This document shows positions 32,712 through 40,281 of a stretch of DNA of 64,000 bases, in pieces. The position numbers were made by a program, and so were the translations under genes. The notes below the pieces were generated by a model that was not told the DNA's origin, did no database searches, and worked only from the letters and a program-made list of their open reading frames with translations. Source of the stretch: JAVBRU01 sp031547595 (GTDB taxonomy: Bacteria; Bacillota; Clostridia; Christensenellales; Aristaeellaceae). The stretch lies in the NCBI GenBank assembly GCA_031547595.1, contig JAVBRU010000029.1:46795-110794 (forward strand), written 5' to 3'. Within the stretch, counting starts at the first letter, position 1, and each line of letters opens with the position of its first letter.

Positions 32712-33606
32712 ACGAACGCACCCCCTTGGAGATGATGAGCGAGCAGATGCCGATCATCAGGATGGTAACGGCAAAGTATATCCACGACATGGCCGCGCTG
32801 AAGCCATAGTTGAGCTTGATGACTGTCTCCTCCTGGATTTTCATCATGATCTGATTATCTGTCTTCATAAAGAAGTCAATGATGGTGTAGATGATATTAA
32901 CCAGCAGCAGCGGCGCAATCATGGGGAATGTGATCTTCCAGAAGCTCTCCCACTTGGTGCAGCCCTCCACATCCGCGGCTTCATACAGTGTGGGTGAAAT
33001 GGTCTGGAGGCCGGACAGGAACACCACGATCTGGATACCTGATGTGATGACGATGCTGTATACCTGCGAGATCAGGTTGAACACCACTTCCAGTATATCA
33101 CCGCCAAGGCCGGAATTGCGCAGGATAACAATCATGGTGTCTGAAATATTGAACTGGTTGGAAGCTTCTTGTATCACGGTTTTCATGCCAGCCAGCAGCG
33201 TGTTATCCGTCTCAATGCCCACCAGCACGCCGGAGGAAAGAATGACCGGCAGAAAGAAGATGGCACGCACCAGCGTACGGCCCTTGAACTCTTGATTAAG
33301 CAGGATCGCGATGACAAAGCTGACTACCAGCGTGGCGATGGAATTGGTGGCCATGCGGCTGATTTCTTCCGTGAGCATTTTGTTAAACTCCGGGTCCACC
33401 GTCAGCGCCGTAATATAGTTTTTCAGCCCGATAAACTCCAGGGCTTTCCCGCCGGTGCTCACCGTCACATTGCAAAGGCTCATGTAAAACGACTCGCACA
33501 GCGGATAGAGCATGAACACCAGAAAGCCAATAATAAAGGGCATGATAAACAAATACCCCGATACTGCCCTGCGCGATTTGATGGTCAACCGCCGTCCGAT
33601 GCTCAT
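32704..33606 (-). CDS. Sugar ABC permease, MalF/UgpA-like (xylan locus)
   Basis: A 300-residue, six-helix permease. The EAA region is LYEAADVEGCTKWESFWKITFPMIAP: EAA and the closing P are kept and the central Gly-Cys is retained. Its start overlaps the stop of the DUF5696 gene (ATGA), so transcription may continue from the next cluster. It overlaps the downstream permease by 8 nt. Confidence 0.91.
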   Translation of the reverse strand: MSIGRRLTIKSRRAVSGYLFIMPFIIGFLVFMLYPLCESFYMSLCNVTVSTGGKALEFIGLKNYITALTVDPEFNKMLTEEISRMATNSIATLVVSFVIAILLNQEFKGRTLVRAIFFLPVILSSGVLVGIETDNTLLAGMKTVIQEASNQFNISDTMIVILRNSGLGGDILEVVFNLISQVYSIVITSGIQIVVFLSGLQTISPTLYEAADVEGCTKWESFWKITFPMIAPLLLVNIIYTIIDFFMKTDNQIMMKIQEETVIKLNYGFSAAMSWIYFAVTILMIGICSLIISKGVRSYD

Positions 33607-36182
33607 TTGCTTGCCCCCTTTGCCAGGTAACTTCTGGGCGCCAGTGTCACGCCATCGACGCTCGCTTCCGTCGTTCCATAATTGACATACACGCGGGTGC
33701 CATCTGCGTAGGTGGTGATGGTCACATAATCGCTGATGCGCTCATGACGGATGATGGTCTGCCCGTATAGATGGCCCAGCTGCGCATTATATTCGGTGTA
33801 CAGCGCAGTTGCTTTTTCAAACCACAGCGCCACATCTGCGCCATAGTATTCGGAATAGAAGGTATCTTGCAGCGCCATGGCGCTTTCCTTCATGAACACA
33901 AAGGACAAGCCTGCGCCTGCTTCGGCAGAGTTCAGCAGCTCTGTTTCATAATCCCCAGCCAGGTTGATGGCTTCGCCGGTGTAGTTGACATAGCCATGCA
34001 GTGCAATTTGGTAGAAAGGCACATTTTCGTCCGTCATGCTGTATCCAACGCCGTTCAAGTCCATATCGGTGATGATATCGGCATAGGGCAAAGCATAGTC
34101 GTTGCCGTACTTCACCATCACGCCAAGCCCCTGATCCTTGTAGGCCTCAAGCGCCTCCTGCTGCAACGCAATGTTCGCATGCCGCGTCACCAAATCCCTG
34201 GGATCATAATTAGCAGACAGCAGATAGCCCGTATCCCGGAGGCTGACACCGGCCGCACCGTACTTTTCTGCCGCATTGCCCAGCACCTGCATGCATTCCA
34301 GCATCAGGCTGGGCTTGACCAGATAATAGGCATCATCCATCAGCCGCTGGCCATACCAGATGGGGTTGTACTCTTTCAGCTTCACCTGCTCGCGGGTGGT
34401 GTACTTGGCAGCGTCGCGGAAGGTCAAAAAACCGTCAGCGATGCCACTGTCATAGGCGAACTGCGTCACGCCATCCAGGTAGGTGGGCACCCCTGCCTGT
34501 GCGGCGAAATCCAGAAATTCTCTCAAATCCTTTTCTGTGCCCAGATTGGATATCAACGAGGTGCTGCGCAGTATCTTCTGATTGATGCCGCCGTTTGTCC
34601 AGCCGCTCAGCTTGACATGAAGGTTGCTAAACCCGGCGTCCAGCGTCATTTTGAGAATATCGGTTGCCTCCGCATACTTTGTAAGCACCAGGGGCGCTGA
34701 GGTCGGAACGCCAAGTATCTGCTTCACTTTATCCACTGCGCCTACAATTTCCAGCGCCACCGGCGTGGAAGCATCGGTTTTCAGCGCCAACTGGGGGTAT
34801 TTGTTCAGCAAGTATTCGCGGTATCGCACTGCCAAATCCACATAGCTGCTGGAATCCGTAAACAAATAACGCTGCGTAATGCTGCCGCTTGGCAACGCCG
34901 CTTCAAACAAATAGACAGATTCGTTGGACTTTTCAGATACGTCAAAGGCATCGGCATGCAGCAGCACATAGGTGGCGTAGGCCGTGTTGTAGCTATGATA
35001 ACGGCCGCTGATGTCGGCATTGATGCCGCCAACACTGGCATAGTCCTCCATCACGCACAGAAAGGAGCTGTCGCCGCTGGCGATGCCGAAGGCCGGAAAG
35101 GCGCTGCGTGTTTCGTTGACGACAAACTTGCGCCCCAAGGCGTAATCCCAGCCGTAATTGTTGGCATAATAGGGGTTTTGCGGGATTTTGCCGTTATTAA
35201 AGTGGATAAGCGCGCCGCCGCCATCTGGCACCAGCATATAGCCGGTATCAGCGGTACCGCCCGCGCCAAAGTTTGGCAGCACCGATAGCTTGGTGATAGG
35301 ATAGGAGGGGTTGTAGTCGATTTCCTCAAAGGGAATCTCCACCAACAGCTCCTTGCCCTCCAGACGATACACAAAGGTGACGTCAAAAACCGGCTTGTCG
35401 CTGTTGCCGCCGCCTACGCTGCAACGTTCCATATCGGCCACGTAATCCTCATAGGTATAGCCCGCGTTTTCGAGGTATCCTTCGATTTTCACCTTTAAAT
35501 AGTCCGCCACGTTGTCCCGCAGCACATACACATTTTCGTTTTCCAAATCAGGATACAGCGCCACCAGCTCGTCACGGTTGTCGGCGGCGCGCAGCTTGTT
35601 GAGGTTCACCAAACGGAAATATTCCTTGACATCCTTGGATTCGCGGCTGGTCATGTTTGCCAGATACTCATTCATACGCGCTTCCGTAATGGCCTGTGGC
35701 ACCACGTATGTTTTGCTGACCTTGCCAAGGGAATAGCGCACAATCAACGCATCCTCTACCTGTTCAATCTCGTAGATGCCTTTTTCGATGCTGTAAGTGT
35801 AGTTGTAAAAGTTGGTATTGACGCCGTTCGCGGTAGAATACACAAGCGACAGCGTGGACTTGAGCGACGCAATATCCGCAGGCAGGGCGATCGGATCCTG
35901 ATCCGCTTCTGGCGGATTGGAGTACCACACATGGCCGTTGCTCTTTTGAGTGATGGTGAAATGGGTGGTCTTGGGGTCCAGCTCCAATTTCAAATCCTCA
36001 TTTTCCAGCGTATATAACGGCAGGCTCTCGCTCTCGTTGAAAGCATATACCCGAACGCCGCCATCCTCCACGTTGCTATCCCCCGCAAACAACGGCAGAA
36101 TGACAAAATAGAAAAGCGCGGCAAGCGCAAGGAGAAGCACCGCGCCCCAGATGACGCGCTTGATCAGCTTTCGCCTTTTCAT
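33603..36182 (-). CDS. DUF5696-domain secreted or membrane-anchored protein
   Basis: An 859-residue protein; ATG 36182 (MKRRKLIKRVIWG) is preceded by AAAGGAG. Residues 5-32 form a single membrane anchor. The large extracellular part has a first half of beta-sandwich-like character (VRVYAFNESESLPLYTLEN, SNGHVWYSNPPE) and a second half with TIM-barrel-like features (GVSLRDTGYLLSANYDPRD, GVGYSMTDENVPFYQIALHG), as in DUF5696, which resembles glycosidases but has no assigned activity. It opens a cluster with Yip1, NHL-TPR, two permeases and a giant SBP, all on the same strand. Confidence 0.82.
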   Translation of the reverse strand: MKRRKLIKRVIWGAVLLLALAALFYFVILPLFAGDSNVEDGGVRVYAFNESESLPLYTLENEDLKLELDPKTTHFTITQKSNGHVWYSNPPEADQDPIALPADIASLKSTLSLVYSTANGVNTNFYNYTYSIEKGIYEIEQVEDALIVRYSLGKVSKTYVVPQAITEARMNEYLANMTSRESKDVKEYFRLVNLNKLRAADNRDELVALYPDLENENVYVLRDNVADYLKVKIEGYLENAGYTYEDYVADMERCSVGGGNSDKPVFDVTFVYRLEGKELLVEIPFEEIDYNPSYPITKLSVLPNFGAGGTADTGYMLVPDGGGALIHFNNGKIPQNPYYANNYGWDYALGRKFVVNETRSAFPAFGIASGDSSFLCVMEDYASVGGINADISGRYHSYNTAYATYVLLHADAFDVSEKSNESVYLFEAALPSGSITQRYLFTDSSSYVDLAVRYREYLLNKYPQLALKTDASTPVALEIVGAVDKVKQILGVPTSAPLVLTKYAEATDILKMTLDAGFSNLHVKLSGWTNGGINQKILRSTSLISNLGTEKDLREFLDFAAQAGVPTYLDGVTQFAYDSGIADGFLTFRDAAKYTTREQVKLKEYNPIWYGQRLMDDAYYLVKPSLMLECMQVLGNAAEKYGAAGVSLRDTGYLLSANYDPRDLVTRHANIALQQEALEAYKDQGLGVMVKYGNDYALPYADIITDMDLNGVGYSMTDENVPFYQIALHGYVNYTGEAINLAGDYETELLNSAEAGAGLSFVFMKESAMALQDTFYSEYYGADVALWFEKATALYTEYNAQLGHLYGQTIIRHERISDYVTITTYADGTRVYVNYGTTEASVDGVTLAPRSYLAKGASK

Positions 36183-36204
36183 ACTGAGCACTCTCCTTTA
36201 CGCT

Positions 36205-36882
36205 TTAATAGAGCCGGAAGGTAATCTCGCGGTACAGCGATACAAAATAGCTGATGCCGTCTGAGACCAGATTGAAAAACAATAACAACAGAAAGATAAT
36301 AATCAACATGGCCAGCAAAGAAAACACCGTGAAAATCAGCGTTTTGCCAATGCTGAAATCATGGATTTCCATCATGGCGATCACAATCAGCAGCCCTGAC
36401 CACACCGTGGCCACACCATCAAGCACACCATAAAAGGTGCCCTCGTCCCATGTGATCAAGTTGCTGAGCACAATCAGGATCAGCCCAATGATCACAGAGG
36501 GCGTCAGCGCGTACGCCGTGCCCATGTATACATCCTTTAGGCGTCCTTTGCCGTCAAACAGCGTGGTCAAGCCCCAGTTGCCAACACAAAATATGCCAAG
36601 GGGCATCAGCACCGACATACATTGAGAAAAGATATTCACACGCGGCCAGTACACTGTGTTGAACATGAAATTGGTGTGCTGCATGGTCAATATACGCGTG
36701 AGCAGCGACATGAAAACAATGAAATTGGCCGCTGCCATAGATCCACGCTTTTCGTGCGTCAAATCCCAAAAACCGTCAAAGGGATGTACAATCACATACA
36801 GCGCGTACTTCAGCGTTTTGCCAAAGTGCGACCACGCCTCGGGGGCGAAAAAACGTTTGTGGAGGGCGGGCCGTACACTCAT
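36205..36882 (-). CDS. Yip1-domain multi-pass membrane protein
   Basis: A 225-residue protein with about five membrane helices. The N-terminus (LKYALYVIVHPFDGFWDLTHEKRG) is the typical Yip1-domain start. Its start overlaps the stop of the NHL-TPR gene by 4 nt. In Firmicutes, Yip1 genes recur beside DUF5696 and solute-binding-protein clusters, but no biochemical role is known. It may act as a membrane partner of the importer. Confidence 0.8.
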   Translation of the reverse strand: MSVRPALHKRFFAPEAWSHFGKTLKYALYVIVHPFDGFWDLTHEKRGSMAAANFIVFMSLLTRILTMQHTNFMFNTVYWPRVNIFSQCMSVLMPLGIFCVGNWGLTTLFDGKGRLKDVYMGTAYALTPSVIIGLILIVLSNLITWDEGTFYGVLDGVATVWSGLLIVIAMMEIHDFSIGKTLIFTVFSLLAMLIIIFLLLLFFNLVSDGISYFVSLYREITFRLY

Positions 36883-38375
36883 GCGTTTTCCACCTCCAGC
36901 TTAATCTTTTTGATCTTCCCAACCGCCAGCGGCACCACCAGCACGGCCGCCACCAGCAGGAAAATCAGCACAATATGCTCTTCCACCCATTGCTTGCGGT
37001 ACAGCTTAAAGGCCTTGGAATAATTATCGGTATCGCGCGTCAGCTTGAAATACGCCATGGCCTGCTCGTAATTTTCCTGACGCATCAGGGCGCGTCCAAT
37101 GCCGATGTAGGCCAAATCGTAGTTGCCGTTCTCCAGCAGCACGGCTTGCCACTTTTCGGCAGACTCGTCGTATTTGCCCTGCTGATACAAATTGGTGGCT
37201 TCAAAGATTGCAGTGCCAAAGGGCGTGGGGGTAAAAACGGTGATGGAGCAATCCTGCGCGTCCAATACAAGCAAATCAAAACCCATACGGTCAATCGCGG
37301 TGGGCTTGAGGAAATAGCCGTCCATATTGCCCATGCCGCCAAATGCCCACAGCAAACGCCCTTGCTCGTCATAGCCAAACAATCTGCCGCGCGTGCGGTC
37401 AAGGGCAACATATACATCATTATCGAACACTGTGATGTCGGTCAACTTTGAAAACCCGGTATACGCATAGGCGTCGCTCCAGTCCAGATCGCCAATGGGC
37501 GGGTATTCGCCATTCTTAATCAGAATATCAGCGCCCAGAGAATTGAGGCGGCGAATGGGCTTGGCCTTGTCGTTAATCAGGTCGCCCTCGGCAAATACGG
37601 TGGTGACGGCATAGATAAAGCCATGGGAATCCATGCTGATATTTTCGTATTCTGTGGGCACAAAGGCCGCCTGCTGCGCGCGCTGGGCAGCGGTAGAAAA
37701 CACTGTTTTCCAGATGTAGTCATACCAGGAATACTTCGCTTCGCTGGCGCCCACAAAGCCTGTGAAGCGGCCATCGTTCTCAAACTTGATAAGGCCCTTA
37801 TTTACGTTTTTGCCAAGGATAAACACACGGCCCACGCTGTCGGACACCACCTTGGTGGGCAAAAAGGACAAGCTCTGGTCAAAGGTGGCATCGGTGGGCT
37901 TGGTGAAGGCACGGATGAAGTTCAAGTCCTTATCCAGCTTCAGTACCCTGCCATTTTGCGTGTCGCAGATAAACATCTCTCCTGCCCCGTTGACGAAAAT
38001 ATCCTGAGGCGAGGAAAACGTGAGGGGCGAGATATCCCCCGTAAAAGACGAAATGATGCGCTTGAGGGTATAGCCGTCTCCCTTATGTTCCAAGTGCAAG
38101 ATGCGGTTGTTTCCCGTATCACACACATAGATATCATCGCCTTGCACAAACAGCCCCTGCGGCGATTTCAAGGTAACTTCCAGACCCAAGGAGGCGGTGC
38201 TGATAATGGTTTTCACACGGTATGCATCAGGAGATTCACGAAAATCGCCCCAGAAATCATAGGTGTAGGTATAAACGCTTTCAAAGCCGTCCTGCGCGGC
38301 CCATGCAAAGGAAAAGCCGCTCATCAGACACACCGCGATCAGGCATATCCCTATACGCTTCAGCGCATTTTTCAT
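36879..38375 (-). CDS. NHL-repeat protein with TPR-like segment and C-terminal membrane anchor
   Basis: A 498-residue protein; ATG 38375 (MKNALKRIGICL) has AAAGG 9 nt upstream. Signal peptide ends near AWAAQ. At least five NHL-type repeats (SPQGLFVQGDDIYVCDTGNNR, SPQDIFVNGAGEMFICD, GRVFILG) give a six-bladed propeller. A TPR-like stretch (NYDLAYIGIGRALMRQENYEQAMAYF) follows, then a C-terminal membrane helix (LIFLLVAAVLVVPLAVG). It may be a surface sensor or scaffold for the adjacent importer. It overlaps the Yip1 gene by 4 nt. Confidence 0.82.
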   Translation of the reverse strand: MKNALKRIGICLIAVCLMSGFSFAWAAQDGFESVYTYTYDFWGDFRESPDAYRVKTIISTASLGLEVTLKSPQGLFVQGDDIYVCDTGNNRILHLEHKGDGYTLKRIISSFTGDISPLTFSSPQDIFVNGAGEMFICDTQNGRVLKLDKDLNFIRAFTKPTDATFDQSLSFLPTKVVSDSVGRVFILGKNVNKGLIKFENDGRFTGFVGASEAKYSWYDYIWKTVFSTAAQRAQQAAFVPTEYENISMDSHGFIYAVTTVFAEGDLINDKAKPIRRLNSLGADILIKNGEYPPIGDLDWSDAYAYTGFSKLTDITVFDNDVYVALDRTRGRLFGYDEQGRLLWAFGGMGNMDGYFLKPTAIDRMGFDLLVLDAQDCSITVFTPTPFGTAIFEATNLYQQGKYDESAEKWQAVLLENGNYDLAYIGIGRALMRQENYEQAMAYFKLTRDTDNYSKAFKLYRKQWVEEHIVLIFLLVAAVLVVPLAVGKIKKIKLEVENA

Positions 38376-38395
38376 TGCGGTCATCCTTTCTACGC

Positions 38396-39331
38396 TTAAT
38401 CCTTCAATCCGGAGGTAGCCATGGTTTCTAGTATGCGGCTTTGGGACAGAATAAAGGTGATGATGGGCACCAGCATAACCACAACCGTGACGGCGGCAGC
38501 CTGGCCGGTGCGGGCAATGCCGCCCGCCTGCACCTGTTGCAGGGCATACACCAGGGTTTTTTTTGCTTCGGAGTAAATCACGGTGGAAGCGCGGGCATTC
38601 CACAGGTTTTGCACGGAAAAAATAATCAGTGTCAGCCATGCCGGTTTCACGTTGGGCATGATGATCGACCAGAAAATGCGAAACTCCTTTGCGCCGTCAA
38701 TCTTGGCCGATTCTATCAACGCCATGGGCAGCCCTTCCATGAACTGCTTCATCAAAAACAGCCCCATGGGTGCGGCAAATGCCGGCAAAATCACCGCCCA
38801 ATAGGTGTCAATCATGTTCAGGCTGTTCATGATCAGATAGTTGGGAATGGCTGTGACATAGCCATTGAACATCAGCGCCACAACGGCAATGCCAAAGAAC
38901 GCCTTGCCACCGGGGAAGTCATACTTGGCCAGCACAAACGCCGCCATGGACGCAATCAGCACATGGCCGGCAGTGCCCACCACCGTGATAAACACCGTGT
39001 TGATAATATAACGCGAGAAGGGCACCCAGGATTGCCCCAGCGTCACCACCAGATCCGAGAAGTTGTCAAAGGTGGGGTTCTGGGGGAAAAGCAGCGGCGG
39101 GAAACGAAACAGTTCGTCCAGCGGCTTCAGGGAGCTGGAAATGGAAAACACCAGCGGAAACGCCATCATGACCGCCACAAGCAGCAGCATCAAATAGATG
39201 CCAAAGTCCCCCATCCGGGAACGGTTGGGCTGACGGCGGCGGGTGGCGCCGCTCCCCATGCGCTGCACTTTAGGCGCTTTAGGGGCCTTGGGCAAATCAA
39301 TCGTGTTGTTCGTCTTTACTTTTATGCTCAT
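38396..39331 (-). CDS. Sugar ABC permease, MalG-like (DUF5696 cluster)
   Basis: A 311-residue, six-helix permease with a 40-residue Lys/Arg/Pro-rich cytoplasmic N-terminus (PKAPKAPKVQRMGSGATRRR). The EAA loop is LIESAKIDGAKEFRIFWSIIMPNVKP. It overlaps its partner permease by 4 nt. Confidence 0.91.
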   Translation of the reverse strand: MSIKVKTNNTIDLPKAPKAPKVQRMGSGATRRRQPNRSRMGDFGIYLMLLLVAVMMAFPLVFSISSSLKPLDELFRFPPLLFPQNPTFDNFSDLVVTLGQSWVPFSRYIINTVFITVVGTAGHVLIASMAAFVLAKYDFPGGKAFFGIAVVALMFNGYVTAIPNYLIMNSLNMIDTYWAVILPAFAAPMGLFLMKQFMEGLPMALIESAKIDGAKEFRIFWSIIMPNVKPAWLTLIIFSVQNLWNARASTVIYSEAKKTLVYALQQVQAGGIARTGQAAAVTVVVMLVPIITFILSQSRILETMATSGLKD

Positions 39332-40266
39332 GTGCCCACCTTCCTCAGCCCGGCCTGGATGGCTTTATTGCACAAAATCATCACAATAAACAGCAAAGTG
39401 GCAATGGCAGACGCATAGCCCATTTCAAAGCGCGTAAAGCCATAGTCAAACAGATGCTCCACCACCGTTCGGGCGGCGTTGTCGGTACTGGGATAGCCTG
39501 CCAGCGCCATCGTCACATCACACACGCCAAAGGCCTGGGTGATGGCCATGACCGCGCCAAACATCAGCATGGGCTTCATGTTGGGCAGTGTGATGTAGTA
39601 CAGTTCCTGCCAGCGGTTGCGGATGCCATCCACATAACCCGCCTCATACTGCGCCCTGTCCACACCCTGCAGGCCTGCCACAAAGGATAAGAATCCCGTG
39701 CCCATACTCATCCACAGGATGACAATGATAATCACCGGCATGATATAATCCACGTTAATCAGCCACAGAATGGGGGCACCAATGATGCCCGTTTGCATCA
39801 GAATCGCATTCAGATACCCATAGGCATCACCGCGGAATATGATGCCAAAGATATAATACGCATTGCCGGCGATGCTGGGGGCATAAAAGATCACAACGGC
39901 CAGGGTGCGCAGCCAGCGGGGCAGCTCGTTGATAAACCACGCGAAGCCAAAAGACAGGATATAGCCCAGCGGGCCCGTAATGACGGCAATCAGGAAGGTA
40001 TTCTTCACTGCCACCAGAAACACATCATCCTGCAAAATCAAATCGATGTAGTTTTTGAACCCCACAAACCGCGCAGGCTCCAGGATATTATAGAAAGTAA
40101 AGCTGTAAAAAATCGATGTCAGCATGGGCAGAATATAGAAAGTGAAGAACAACACCGCATAGGGCAGCAAAAACAAATAGCAGATTTTCATGTGCTTTGC
40201 TTTGTCCCAGGCAATCACTGTGTTGCGTTTTTTCAACGCTACATACTTTTTGAAGAATCCTTCCAT
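39328..40266 (-). CDS. Sugar ABC permease, MalF-like (DUF5696 cluster)
   Basis: A 312-residue, six-helix permease. The EAA loop is YEAGYVDGIRNRWQELYYITLPNMKP, the UgpA/LplB type with EAG for EAA. It starts after GGGAGG 15 nt downstream of the giant SBP stop, so the SBP, this gene and the MalG-like permease form one transcription unit. Confidence 0.91.
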   Translation of the reverse strand: MEGFFKKYVALKKRNTVIAWDKAKHMKICYLFLLPYAVLFFTFYILPMLTSIFYSFTFYNILEPARFVGFKNYIDLILQDDVFLVAVKNTFLIAVITGPLGYILSFGFAWFINELPRWLRTLAVVIFYAPSIAGNAYYIFGIIFRGDAYGYLNAILMQTGIIGAPILWLINVDYIMPVIIIVILWMSMGTGFLSFVAGLQGVDRAQYEAGYVDGIRNRWQELYYITLPNMKPMLMFGAVMAITQAFGVCDVTMALAGYPSTDNAARTVVEHLFDYGFTRFEMGYASAIATLLFIVMILCNKAIQAGLRKVGT

Positions 40267-40281
40267 GTTTTCGCCTCCCTT